From: Symsagittifera roscoffensis
Lineage: Eukaryota > Xenacoelomorpha > Acoela > Convolutidae
DNA length: 64,000 bases
Assembly: GCF_963678635.1 (NCBI RefSeq)
Contig: NC_087063.1
Location: 39,818,759 to 39,882,758, forward strand
Reading direction: 5' to 3'
A model generated the notes under the pieces. It worked only from the letters and a program-made list of their open reading frames with translations. It was not told the DNA's origin and did no database searches. This document shows positions 36,351 to 48,383 of this stretch, one piece after another; within the stretch, counting starts at the first letter, position 1, and each line of letters begins with the position of its first letter. The translations under genes and the position numbers were made by a program.

Positions 36351-37976
36351 TCATGCATCGTGTCGAGACAGTGAATATATGAAAATGATAGAGTACAAAT
36401 TTGTTCCGATGAAATAAACGGTTCCCAAGACAAAGTCGGCGTATTTGATCACTGTCGCTAAAATGTTTACGCCTTCATGCTTTTCATTGCCTTGCTCGAA
36501 TCTGACTTCAATCAGATCTGTTTTGCTGGATGTAGACGTACAAATACTTCCTCCTGCACTACTTTTGTAATTCGTTTCTTTAGAAGTGCTTTCAGCAGGG
36601 GCATTTTTGTTTTCAGGTGCAGGTCCAGTTGATTCTGCGGCCTTATTTCCAAGGCCATTCAGGGAAATGTCACGCTCATTTATTAGTTTTGACGGTTTTT
36701 CAGGCTTGTTGACATATGAAACATGGATATTTATTGATATAATTGCCAGTATAATTGCAATTCCAGATAGAGCAATAGATGCCAAAAAGTAATTGCAGAC
36801 GTCTGGGATAGTTTTTGAGGTTTCAGGAATGTACTCGGTTACAATCATCAGGTTCACACATAGTGATAGAGTTAGAGTAACTCCGAAGCCAATGCGCTCT
36901 CCCTGTTCAAAGGGGAGGAAGAAAACGAGTCCGGTTAGGCCTAGAAGTCCGGCGTTTGGGAGCAGGAGATTGCGAGTATAGAAATCGTTGAGGCGCTGGA
37001 AATCCACCCAGAAGATGAGGTCGCTGTAGCTGCCCGATTCCCACTCCGTGCTACGCCTTTCACATGACGTCTCTGAATCATAATACAAGTTAGCTTTTCC
37101 GAGGTGGATAAAGTACTATTTTAGCCGAAACGTTTGATAAATGGCAGAGCAGAAATTATGTCTGCTACGAACAATATTTCTTCTCAGAAATGATTTCTAA
37201 ACGTTTCCAAAGCGCTCAAACTATTAGCAAAATGATCAACTCAGACTCAAAAAAATGTCAGTACAGACGTAAAAAAGGTGACTCTCCAAACCTACTTTTC
37301 TGATTTTGAACTATACCTCAGATTCTGTAACAAAAACTTACGAAATAAGCAATTGCTTACTTCTGAGCTTCCACTGAGTATGGTCAGAATATGACTCTAC
37401 GTTCAACTCTTCCGAGCCACAGTGTATGTCCACTTCGTGACTATTATACTGCCAAGAACCAATCACCACCTGGCAACTCTGGGTGTCAAAGGGGAACTTG
37501 GAGACGTCCATGGTGCAAGTGGTCGTCATTGCGGCTGGCTGGAGCCAGCCCACCAATCCATCGTAGCGCACTTTGAGGGGAATCGCAAAGCGGTACTTCA
37601 TTACATCATAAACACCAATTTCATTGAACGGCAGAATGTCGGGGCGCCAGAGGTCATTCAGGCCAAAACGTAAAACAGTAATTCCAGAATGTTCTGCTGG
37701 ATCCCAAGTCAAATGCTCGTCCTTCCAGTACATTCGTTGCCACAGTAAAGTAGCCATTGTTTCGGCTTTCACATCAAATCCAGCTAGCTGGTACAAAGAA
37801 GCAGTGTAGGTGACATTCACGACACTAGAATAGTTCAAAATTGGCCTCAACCGCTTGTCGTAATTCTGGAGAAGTAAATGGTGTAACGTTTCTTCGGTTT
37901 CGTTTGAGCATGTAGATGCCATGATATAAAGTATAGGAATAAAAGATAAATTGAATAACATAGACACCAACTTCAT
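36351..37976 (-). CDS. Nicotinic acetylcholine receptor-type Cys-loop channel subunit
   Basis: Two exons, 37976-37361 and 37093-36351, joined in phase 1 by a 267-bp GT-AG intron, give 452 residues. A hydrophobic leader (1-20) precedes the ligand-binding domain. This holds W-R-P-D-I-L-P-F-N (110-118, loop A), a canonical Cys-loop C154-x13-C168 with F-P-F-D, and G-S-W-Q-Y (loop B, W175). Possible N-glycosylation sites are N25, N48 and N54. Loop C has Y209, Y210 and a single C216, so the adjacent cysteine pair that marks alpha subunits is absent. M1 is 246-266. M2 runs 272-292, with E271 at -1', L281 at 9' and E292 at 20', which suits a cation channel. Position 2' is glycine, where Thr or Ser is usual. 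M3 is about 304-328 and M4 about 421-445, with a short loop between. It should sit in the plasma membrane as one of five subunits. The acceptor has a poor pyrimidine tract, so that boundary is slightly uncertain. Confidence 0.92.
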
Positions 37977-40075
37977 TATCGTTTGTTTATATTTGTTTTA
38001 TTAAAAAGGTGTTGAACAATGGACGAAAACCGCAGATAAAATTTGAATTTGGTAAAATTATTGGGAGCTTTCAGCAAAATGGTACATGATAGAAAAAAAA
38101 TCTCAGAAAGTCATTGAAATTTTGAGCTTTCGTTCTTCAAATTTAAAGAATTCTAATTTTACATGCAAGGAGAAAAAGATAAATGAAAAGAAATTTAAAC
38201 TTCTTCTCATGGCAGTCCAAATCTAAAGGCGTTATCTAATGAAAGTCAAAAGAATTGTTTCCAGCTGCTCTGAAATGCAAATTACCGATTTCCGCAAAAG
38301 TAGACCAAAAACAACTGTAAGAGAAATAAACTGTGCAGAAGCTTTTCGGTTCAACCGAAAAAACGTCAGTACTATGTCATTATTAAGTATAAATTCCAAA
38401 AAGAGACATGTAAAAAGAGTTATTTAAAATGAGCTTTGGAGAACTTTTTCCAATTCAGTGATCGCATATTGAAAAAAAAATGATTTAACTCAGCATCTGC
38501 TGTTTTATGACAGTAGAATAAGACTTTTTATGACAAAATTATTGCGACTGAGACTGGCAAAATGTTTACATATTTGGGAAGTTTAAGCCAAAACGGAATT
38601 TTCGTTTTCATGGACGACGGAAGCGATGGCACATGTTCCGCACAAGCATCAGAGCAGAAAACGATCAAGCGCCATACAGTCTCCTCAGGTCAAAAATAAA
38701 AACTTGATCCAAACTTTTTTAGTTGTATAATAGTTTACGCAAAGCCTGTCTTAAGGCTTCGATATTCAAATTCTGCAAACTTAAATGATGAGCCTTAGTC
38801 AAAACATTTCTTTGGTAGAATATCGATTTAAAAATAAAGAACTGAAAAATCATTTCTTATCACACTGTTTTTTCAAAGCAATCTCGATGAAGTGAAGAGC
38901 AACTCAAACACATTAATGAACAGACAGACACTGAAATGAAGATTTGGGAAATCCTTCACAACGAGAGGTGTTGTTCTTAATGGTGAACAAAACTAATTCA
39001 GGAATCATTTTTGGTCACAATTAAATCCACAAGTATAAAGAGAACTAAGAAATTGGAAAAAAGTGTTATGACAAAAAAGCTACCGTAAGAGCTGAAAAAA
39101 AATCATTGAAGCCACCAAATTGATGAGTGAGCTCAAAAGGCAAAACGACTTGGTGCGAAATCTGTTGTTAGAAACCATGGCATGAATTCTTCACAGCACA
39201 TCTGGTATCCCTCTATTGTCGTACAGTTTGATAATATCTGGATAAGCAGAAGATATTTGTCACACCTGATAGCAGCTACTACATCAAAGCCCGCTTGAAT
39301 TCTTATTTCATAATAAATTATAAATCTTAAGTTCACGCTCGAACTGGCAAACTTGAGTTTGAAATCGATTTTATGCAGATAGTATACTGTATAAAAATCG
39401 ATTAATGGTAGCCCATTTAGATACGTAAATTTAATTTATATAGACTGGATTTAAACGGACTCTAACGGCAGAAAAAATCAATTTTTTGCCTAAAAATTCA
39501 AATTGGATGGATGTTTTAATCATAATAAAACACATCAAAACCTCCACAAAATGGATTTTTTGTTACCTGCTTTTAAATGTTTCTTTATTGGCATGCACGT
39601 TTTTTTCACGAGAATGAGGATAAACAAAGTTATGGAATGCTCAATGAGTGCCTACCATTTAATATTGTGCACTGAAAGCCTACCTTATGTTTTGACCACT
39701 CAAGTTATTTTGTCTTTTTTTACTGTTTTACCGCTGATTATTTTTAACTGAAATTCAGCCAACTTTTGTCTAGTTCTTTTTGTGGAAGTTTTTTGACAAG
39801 AAAATTTAAGAGTTGTGACTTTCAGCAAATAAAATCATCCAAAAGGTTGTGACTTTCAGCAAATAAAATCATCCAAAAGGTATCGGCCTTTTCCTGGTTA
39901 GATTTCTCAGCAAACAGAAATGAAGATTATCTAAGCCAGATGAAGACTCACATTAGTAATTTTAAACAACTTGAAGATAAACATTTCTAGATCTGAGTAA
40001 AAATAATTAAAAATGAAAAAAGAACTGTTTAAAACATAAATATGAAAAAAAAAAATAGTTTAGATCAGGGACGGA
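37977..40075. other. Upstream flank of the receptor gene, no gene confirmed
   Basis: A 46-codon plus-strand frame (38562-38699) begins M-F-T-Y-L-G-S-L and is richer in G and C than its flanks. A minus-strand frame at 39133-39336 contains several cysteines. Neither has a recognisable domain. A 34-bp unit is exactly doubled at 39813-39880. No clear promoter of the receptor gene was found. Confidence 0.3.
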
Positions 40076-40490
40076 TCTAGGATTTTCTCAAGGTGGAGAT
40101 TTTCAAAAAAAATTTCAAAAATTTTGTCAACCTTTTTTTTAGGTCGACCAGTTTGATTTTCTGAGCTATAACAAATCACTATAAAGATCCTGTTTTGACC
40201 AAATTTTGTGCGCCGCAGTCAAATTTTAGGAAAAAAGGCCAAAAAAAGCGTTTTTAGGCACTTTCTTGAAAACTTCGATCAAAAAATTGCGTTTTTTGGA
40301 GCGCTCTCCCACCTCAAAACTAGTATATTTGGGCGCCCGAGGCGCTTTTAGAAAAATTTTAGGGTCAGTCAGCCAAAAATGGATATCTCTAAATAGTACA
40401 AAGGGGGGACCCTTTGGGTTGGCAGTGGATCGCATCCTAGAGGAGAAGGGCGTCCGCCACCCCCCCCGCCCCTTCCTAAATCCGCTGATG
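40076..40490. mobile_element. hAT-type MITE, copy 3
   Basis: It begins CAGGGACGGATCTAGG and ends CCTAAATCCGCTGATG. The flanks GTTTAGAT (40068-40075) and GCTTAAAT (40491-40498) agree at six of eight positions, as expected for an aged 8-bp duplication. The internal sequence matches 9556-9992 in inverse orientation. Confidence 0.7.
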
Positions 40491-40642
40491 GCTTAAATCA
40501 AAAACATAACAAGTGAGATTGTTGTTTATGATCCTAACTACAACATTCCAAATGTAAGAAACTTTCTTTTTCCTTGAAACTGGTCAAACAAAACTAAGTT
40601 GAAATTTAAATGGACACAATGAATTTCAAATATTGTAGAGAG

Positions 40643-41084
40643 CAGGGGCGGATTTGGGGTTGGAAGGGGGGGGGGGTGCGTTGGGCGGACGCTCCCTTCC
40701 TCAGCGATTCGTCCCCGGCCGACCCAAAGAAATCACCCTTTGAACTATTTTGAGATATCCATTTTTGGTTGACTTTTGAGAGGGGACTAATAAACTAATT
40801 TTGAGGGGCTGTTGCCTTTTTGGCTTTCTCTCAAGTTGAAGGAAGCTGCAGTTTTTTGGTAAAAAATTTCCAAAAAGGTGCCTCAAAACGCATTTTTCAA
40901 AACTTTGCATGCGGCGCAGAAAATTTGGTCAATACAGGATATTTTAAGTGTTTTGGCAGAGCTCGGAAAATCAATTTAGTCGACCTAAAAAAAAAAGGTT
41001 TCGTCGACCTAAAATTTAGAATTTCAGAAAAAAAAATTTGAAAATCTGCCCCCTCCTTCGAGAAAAACCTAGATCCGCCCCTGG
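40643..41084. mobile_element. hAT-type MITE, copy 4
   Basis: A 442-bp element from CAGGGGCGGATTTGG to CTAGATCCGCCCCTG, flanked by GTAGAGAG and GTAGAGAA (seven of eight positions match). A G-rich run lies near its left end, as in copy 1. Its middle (from about 40810) also appears at 41782-42000 and 42437-42480. Confidence 0.8.
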
Positions 41085-42480
41085 TAGAGAAAAAAAGTTA
41101 CTAAATGCTTTCTAAAGTTTTTTGCCCCACGACCTTTACGAGGTAAGTACAAACATGTAAAACAAAAACATCACTGGCAGTTACAATTTTTCAACTACTA
41201 ACGACAAAATTCACCTCCATCTTGTTTAGAATTATCAGACAAATTTTTTAGAAACAAACCTTTCTTCATAAGTACATCAGTGAAGAAGAAAAATTAGATA
41301 TTATTAAACAGACAAGGCAAGAAGAAAGTTTTTAAAGAAATAAGTTAAGTCGAAAGTAAAATAAAACAACTAAAAAGATGTAGATGTCTGTTTAATTTGG
41401 AAAAGAAATGAGTCCAAAGAGCAATTGAAAATTGTTAATGCTCCGAAGAGATCATCCTCACAAAATTTTTGAAACGTCGTAATTACGACGTTTCAAAAAT
41501 TTTGTGAGGATGATCTCTTCGGAGCATTAACAATTTTCAATTGCTCTTTGGACTCGTTTCTTTTCCAAAATAACAGACATCTACATCGGTGACTACAAAA
41601 TTTTTTAAACATCTGTTGTAAGTTTGCGTATCGGTATATAACTTTCTTTTTCACTTTACGTTTTTTTTCTCCGCTGGTTTCAGTTTTTCTCTTATTTTGA
41701 GATAGTTTTTCGTTTCTGTATATATGAAGTAATCTATCAAAAAAATGAACAGATTTTTGCTCATGGACATGTCACCCGACAGGCTGTTGCCTTTTTGGCA
41801 TTCTCTCAACTTGAAGGAAATTGCAATTTTTTGGTAAAAATTTTCCAAAAAAGTGCCTCAAAACGCATTTTCAAACTTTTGCATGCGGCGCAGAAAATTT
41901 GGCCAATACAGGGTATTTTAAGTGATTTCGAAAATCGACTTTAATTTAATTTAATTTTCGTCGACCTAAAAGATAGAATTTCAGAAAAAAATCTTTTAAA
42001 AACAAACTTTTCTTCATAAGTACATCAGTGAAGAAGAAAAATTTGATTTTATCAAACAGAAAAGGCAAGAAGAAAAGTTTAAATCAAAATAAGTTAAATT
42101 CGAAAGCAAAATAAAACAACGAAAAAGACCGTACATTAATTACGACATTTAAAAAATTTTGTGAGGATGATCTCTTCGGAGCATTAACAATTTCCAATAG
42201 CTCTTTGGACTCGTTTTTTTCCCAAAATAACAGACATCTACATCGGTGACTACAAATTTTCTAAATCATGTGTTGTAAGTTTCCATATCGGTAAAAACGT
42301 TTTTTCTCATTTTACGTTTTTTTCTCCGCTGGTTTCAGTTTTTCTCCTATTTTGCGATAGTTTTCGGTTTCTGTGTATATGAAGTAATCTAGCAAAAAAT
42401 GAACATATTTTGCTCATGAACACGTCACCCGACAGGCTGTTGACTTTTTGGCATTCTCTCAAGTTAAAGGAAGCTGTAAA
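40810..42480. repeat. Segmental direct duplication including part of a hAT MITE
   Basis: GGCTGTTGCCTTTTTGGC with its downstream sequence occurs at about 40808, 41781 and 42437. The order after it (MITE right part, TTCTTCATAAGTACATCAG, AGACATCTACATCGGTGAC, TTTCTCCGCTGGTTTCAG, CACCCGACAGGCTGTTG) is the same in the first two copies, about 970 and 655 bp long. The first contains a complete palindrome at 41377-41587 and the second only its right half. Confidence 0.6.
41377..41587. repeat. Near-perfect 210-bp palindrome
   Basis: The arms of about 105 bp meet at CGTCGTAATTACGACG with almost no spacer (centre near 41482/41483). Only a few mismatches and one indel are visible along the arms. Such a structure can extrude as a cruciform. 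It encodes nothing recognisable. Confidence 0.85.
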
Positions 42481-42819
42481 CTTTCAGTTTCACACCTTCT
42501 TTGTTTATGAGATTCTGGTTTGACAACAATATATTTCCTAGGTCGTTGTTCTTTTGATCTGCAGCATATTCCAACTACATTGCGCTGGCATACCACGTTT
42601 TTCTTAGATACTGGGCGTCCCGTATCTCCATGCGCTACATCTGGTAGAACTCTTTGTATCAAGCAATCATCATTAGAATTGTGTTTTCTTTTGAACTCTT
42701 TTGTAGACACTTTGAACTCCAAAAAATCTATGGTTTAAGCTCGGTTTGTAACTGAGTACCTCAAGGTTTATTCCAAATTCACTGGTCAAAATTAGCCCCA
42801 TTTGAAGTCTTGTATTTCG

Positions 42820-43935
42820 TAGAGTGTGCTGAATGAGCCCAATATGCAGAAACATGAACTGAACAAACCCAACTTTTAGCAAAAATACCTGAATGATCCA
42901 ACGTGCAGAAAAACCAACTGAATTAGCTCAATTTCCCAAAAATGGGCTAAGGGAGCTTAATCAGCAGAAAGCAAGTTAAATGAGCCCAATTTGTCAAAAG
43001 CGAACTAATTTAACCAATTAGCAGAAAAACTACCTAAATGAGCCCAATTTGCAGAAAATGAGCTGAATGAGCCCATTTTCTTAATCTATTTGATTCCAAA
43101 CAAGTAAATGAGAATAATTATGTTTTTGTTTTTAGAGTTCAGATTTTCTTAGGAGCTGAGTACCTCATTGATTATTCAATTTTCCAGCTTCGATGTTGGT
43201 CCTCGTTTTGTTTTTTTTTGTTCCCATAGAGGGTGCTGAATGAGCCCAATTTGCAGAAAAAAAATTGAATAATCCAAACTTGTGAAAAACTAGCTAGCTG
43301 AGCCCATTTGCAGAAAAGGAACTGAATGAGAAATGAGCCCATATTGCAGAGAAAAACGAGCTGAATGAGCCCAATTGTTGATAGCCAAGCTAAGCTATAT
43401 GAGCCCATTTCTTAGAAAACGAGCTGATTGAGCCCAACTTACCATAAAAAGATCTCATTCAGTTTTTTCTCTAAAATTGGACTAATTCAGCTCATTCTAT
43501 TAGCAATTTGGGCTCAATGAGCTCCTCTTGCTTAAAACTGGGCTCATGCAACTCCTTTTGATAAAAATGATGCTCACTCAGCTTCTTTTGAGAAGGATCA
43601 AAAAACATGAATGAGCCTAATTTTTAGAAAGAGGAGCTGAATGAGCCCAAAAGGAGCCGAATGAGCTCAATGTTTATGAAAAGCAGCAGAAGGAGCCTAA
43701 CTTGAAGACAAACGAGCCGAAAGAATTTAATTTAAGAAAAAAAAGGAGATGAATGAGCCCAATTTGCAAAAAAAAACTATCTGATTGAGCCCAGTTTGCA
43801 AAAAAATGCGCTGAATGAGTCCAATTTTTGACAAAAAGAGCTGATTGAGCCAAGTTTTTAGCAAGACGAGCTGAATGAAACCAAATTGCAGCGAAATGGA
43901 TTAAATCAGTTTCTTTATTTTTGGCTGAATGAGCT
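42820..43935. repeat. Degenerate minisatellite (GAGCTGAATGAGCCCAATTT)
   Basis: Units of about 30-38 bp carry (C/G)TGAATGAGCCCAATTTGCAGAAAA with drift, more than twenty times, broken by about 90 bp of unrelated sequence near 43090. At about 43445-43580 the orientation is reversed (GGGCTCA...CAGCTC). A lone related word sits at about 44155. Non-coding. Confidence 0.75.
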
Positions 43936-44286
43936 GATTTATTGATCTCTGGTTTGCCATGGATAGAGAAAATCAGCCCAGTTTTCTAACAATTGGTCTA
44001 CTAATTAAGAAGAAGAAGATTCATTTCTCAAAATATACTGGTTATAAACAACTAAGCATTATATTTACATCAAGTAAGTTGAACATCAAACTTGAAATTA
44101 AGCACTATTGGGTTGGGTTCATTTTTCCGTGATAAATAAACGACCAATCAAACTTGAAATTGGGCTCATTCAGTCCGTTTTGATGGAAAAATTTAGGCAC
44201 AAGTTTTGAGCGTGTTGAAATCGTTAATCGAATCGTCTTCCATCATTTGTGTTTTTGATCAAGAGAATTTTGTCTTTATATCGCTT

Positions 44287-44790
44287 TAGAAAAATCCATT
44301 CTCAAAAATTAAATCAAGCAAAAAATGGCAAGTCACAATCCCATTCCCATAATGACCGAGTAAAGCCAGTTTTCTTGTGAAAAGGAGAGGTTGTTAAAAC
44401 GATGCCAGGTACTTTTTTGCTCAAGTTCATCATGCTTTTTTTCACAATTAAGACTAATTAACATACCTGTAACTTTCTTCCTCCTGATTAATCCTTGGAA
44501 TTTCATGAACAAGCCAGCTGAATTCACTTGGAATGACCGTCTCTTTAGAGCCAGACAAAAATCTGGTGGCTAAATTAGTAGGGCTCACTTTTCCCAAATA
44601 GACAAATTTCATTTAACATAACCCTGCCATTTTGATGTTAAAACATCGCTTCGGACAAAGCACTTTCGAAAGCATGGCATAACACTTTTGAGCTAGAAAA
44701 CATGACTTTCTAGCTCAATTTATGTAAAAAATTGAGCTTATTGAGCTTATTGAGATTATAAAGCTGATTTTGGTTTAACGTTAAAGCAGG
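44287..44790. repeat. 500-bp direct repeat, left copy
   Basis: CCATTCTCAAAAATTAAATC through ACTTCCTCCTGATTAATC-like and TGGTTTAA words is repeated at 46637-47115. The pair brackets the GC-rich retroelement-like fossil. They could be its terminal repeats, or a host segment duplicated around it. No clean TG...CA ends were found. Confidence 0.5.
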
Positions 44791-44830
44791 CGATGAAACA
44801 GTAGCTGCAGCAGTTTTCAGTACAGCAATT

Positions 44831-46334
44831 ATGATGCGTGAAGATCGTAAGGAAGGGGCAAAACAGCCGCGACGTCAGCCGCTGTTTAAGCAGAAACTTC
44901 AATCCGTCAAAGATCGGGAACTGGCACGAGCTCTGAAAACTTTATTAGAGGCACACGCACGCTGGAACGCCACTCGAAGGGACACGTCGGCGAATGACAT
45001 ACGAAGAATAGTAGACAAAACTATCACGATAAACCCAGACCTCAGAAAAGAACTCCTTTTTTTGTGGGAATGGAGGTTTATCAAAGATAAGCAAATCGAA
45101 CAGTGTGGTACGCAGGCACAAAATCTCCTACGGAAGGACGAGAGTAGAAAAAGCGGGAAGGCATTGACAAATCCACTCAAGGGGAAGGTAATTATTGATA
45201 ACCTTCGACTGAAAACAGTTGCGGGACAATATACCGGAAAAGCGATACAGCCAAAGCAAAAATGGCCCTACCATCACCAGAAAAACACGTCACAGAATCG
45301 GACAAAAAAAGAAACCCGGTAGTAGAGGATCCAAAAAAGAAAACAGCAAAAGAAGATGGCGGACCCATCGCTGGAGAGTGACTCCGACGATGATCCAATG
45401 CACCAGCAGCAAACGGTGGACCAAGAAATTACCGCCCGCGAACAATTCCAGAACAGCCTACCAATTGTGACATCAAAGGACACAATATCAGTTGGGGGAC
45501 TGAATCTGGCAAACAAAAGAGCAAAGCCAAATAATGCGGGGCCACTAACAAGCGCAACTAAATTGCAGGAGGTGAGTGCTACCAGAAAGAAAACAGAGAA
45601 AAATCGACAGCACAAGAAGCGAGAAAGACGAAAGCTGCCATTGCAGCCAGCAAAAAATTAGCCGTAGAACACTACTGCACTTTCGTCAAACACAGTCGTG
45701 CTGAGCTCGTCAACACCCAAAAAGACGGAGAAGCTGAGAACAACAACCCGGCAAACAGCTCCGGAAACGGTTCTGGAAGCATTCCAAAACTAGGACATGA
45801 CGCCTGAAGAGTGCTAAGGGTTAGCGGATCAAGTGCTAACCGGAGGTGTACAAAAATCGGCGGAGGAAATGTTGAAATCACGAAACCCAGAAGCAGAGGT
45901 CACCCCTCCCGTATTTTTGGACGAGTTGAGACATGAAGGCGGATCCACAGCGGTGAGACGCAGCGGCAGGCCGACCAAAATTCAGGGACCGAAATGGTAC
46001 GGAGACCCAATATCGCATTCGATCAAGCTTATCTGAACAGATTAGAACAGATATTACAGATTTGAACAAAGCGCCTCTGGAAGTGTACCGCATAAGGCTG
46101 GCTACATTCAAGACTAAAACGGACGAACCTTTGAAGACGCGCTTTGGTCTTTTGGAGCGGCACCTAATTCCAAAGAAATTCGGTTGTGCCTCTGGACATT
46201 ACAAAGACTTGGAATGCAGCGCGGAGAGCGCCACTCCAGTTGGAAAAGATCGAGAAAGAGAGAAATGCAGCCTAACGGAAAAAATGGAAACAAAACTTCT
46301 TAAACCGAGTAACAGAACTCTTATATTTATTTAA
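44831..46334 (+). mobile_element. Retroelement-like fossil, GC-rich, broken
   Basis: This 1.5-kb island is far richer in G and C than its surroundings. It holds a series of basic, Gln/Lys/Arg-rich frames on the plus strand. One carries R-R-S-G-R-P-T-K followed by W-Y-G-D-P (about 45957-46012), a pattern I associate with the carboxy end of LTR-retrotransposon polyproteins. No reverse transcriptase, integrase or protease motif is visible. A G-rich patch followed by TGTGGTAC lies at about 46370-46381 and could be an old polypurine tract and LTR start. Family unassigned; an old element with several breaks. Confidence 0.4.
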
Positions 46335-46636
46335 ATTTTATATTTTGCTATATAAAATTTCTTGTCCTCAGGGGAATGTGGTACTGCTGCTAGAGCAACC
46401 TTGAGATGTAATGTTGTTATTTGCATATTCTATATTGTTATTTTATTCTCAAAGCCATTATGTGCCGATCTAAACGTTCATGATTTTTAGTCAGTCTCCC
46501 GTATGAAGATACGGATCTCAGTAAGCATACTATAGCAATGCTCAGAGAAGACTTGAGATCAGTTTGAATTTACCATTATATCTTATCTGTTTTCACTCAT
46601 CAGCAAAGTTGCACTTCACGTTATCACACGTCTCAA

Positions 46637-47115
46637 AAACAATCCATTCTCAAAAATTAAATCCGGCACAGTATCAAGTCACTAGTCTCTACCACATTCC
46701 AAAAAGACCAAATAAAGCCAGTTTCCATGTGCAAGGAAGAGGTTGTTAAATTGATGACAGTTTTTCTGTTCACGTTAATTGTGCTGTCTCTCATATTCAA
46801 AACTAATCGACGCACCTGTAACTTACTTCCTCCTGATTAATCTTATAAAATACATTGGAGTGGCAGCTGATTTGACTTGGAATGAGCGTTTTCCTTACAG
46901 CCAGACTGATATCTGGTGGCTAAAAAGTAATGCCGCAATATTTCAAGTTAAAGTGTATTAACTAGCCTATCCAGTCCGATCCAAAGACAAAACATCTTTT
47001 AAAACAAAAAAAAAACACTTCCTTTTGAGCTAAATAAATTTTCAACTCGAAATTATTGGCTGATAAAACTTTCTGCAATAAGATTATAACGCTGAACTTG
47101 GTTTAATTTTACAGC
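46637..47115. repeat. 500-bp direct repeat, right copy
   Basis: Right partner of 44287-44790, with CAATCCATTCTCAAAAATTAAATC, AACTTACTTCCTCCTGATTAATC and ATCTGGTGGCTAAA in the same order. Identity is patchy, so the duplication is old. Confidence 0.5.
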
Positions 47116-48383
47116 ATTCTTACAACCTGAGAAATCATGGCTTGTTGATTATTTTAAATGGAATGAATGACATTAAGAGGGTGATTATTCTGTAGCCTTA
47201 AATCAATTTAAATCAAGTAAATCTGAATAGTCAGTTCCGAAAAATGGCCATTTGCTTCAGGTTGGCAAATATGAAACTTTTGAATGTTGGAAAAATTGAA
47301 AAAATTGGACTGTTCATTACCTTGAAATTCTCATTATTTTCCAATCTGATAACTTCTGATTGATTAGTCGTTCGTCGCCACCATAGAAGTTCTATCAAAG
47401 AAACACCAAACTTATTTCCCTGTTATTCCCACTCCATTTTCGCCTGTCAGGAGGCGACAATTGGTCTCTCATTTGTTCCTATGTCGCACGATGAAAAATC
47501 AGTGAAACTTTTTTCTTGCATACAAAATCAGCAATAATTTGTTGATCCAGCTATACTAAACACTGTTAAATCGGAAAAAAACTCCATTTTTTGATCAGTT
47601 TTCGCTAGCCAAATTAAGGTACAGATGGGCCATTTGGCCTCTTATTTCATCGTATATTAATGGACGGTCTCGCTATTGATGGTACTATAATACTGCGAGT
47701 TAAGCTGCCTGCTCCCAAAGCCATTTTTTTTTACCCCAATACGGGTGGTCGTATTCAGTTGCGCTGAGAATCAAGAAGTTGCTTGTCTGATATCCTTAAT
47801 TTGTTAATTTCAAAAAAAATGTGAACAAATTTAATTGGGATGGATACTGAGTTTCTCATTTCTATTTACTCTTATCAATTCAGCTATTTTAACTTATAAT
47901 TCAATTACCTTTGGTCAGATTGAGCTAATAATTTCGTGGCGCAGCCAACTGTCCCGGTGAAAAGAGACAATACTGACCTGTGGGCATTCTGCTTTCTTTA
48001 GGAACAAGCTTCCATAAATCATCATTTTTTGCAGCAGACGTGCATAGGCTAGTTTTTTTCTGGCGTTGAGCCTTGAAACAACTTGGTTTAAGCGAAGTTG
48101 CAGCAGCGCTACGTGACCGCAGGCAAATTCTCTCCCAGAAACCAAAGACCGTCCCATCAGACATCTTTGGACGAAGAGCATCAAAGAAAACAATTGAAAT
48201 GATTGAGTAAAGGCAAAATGGTTTAGAATAGACCAAGCTGGTTTATCCTGACGCTAAAGCGAGAATAAAGACTTGTTTGGTTTTGCATTGAAGAATTGAT
48301 GAAAGAGATTCTCTGCTGAGGGAAAGAGATGTCATGGACTCTGAATCTCATTTGGACCTGCAGAAACTTTAAATTAAAGACTT
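47116..48383. other. Gene-free stretch with two overlapping unidentified frames
   Basis: Two minus-strand frames of 92 and 103 codons overlap at 47915-48236. Base composition there is less AT-rich than its flanks, but no family is recognised and they cannot both be real. Nothing else was seen. Confidence 0.3.

Noticed and set aside
39133-39336. Cysteine-containing minus-strand frame that might be an extra 5' exon of the receptor gene
   Set aside because: The receptor already has its own start, leader and full ligand-binding domain at 37976; a faint Q-A-G-F-D-V resemblance is too short.
42459-42722. Minus-strand 87-codon frame with several cysteines
   Set aside because: No signal peptide, no known cysteine framework, and it starts inside a duplicated repeat segment.
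42820-43935. CRISPR-like regularly spaced repeats
   Set aside because: Units are degenerate and tandem without unique spacers, and the genome is eukaryotic.
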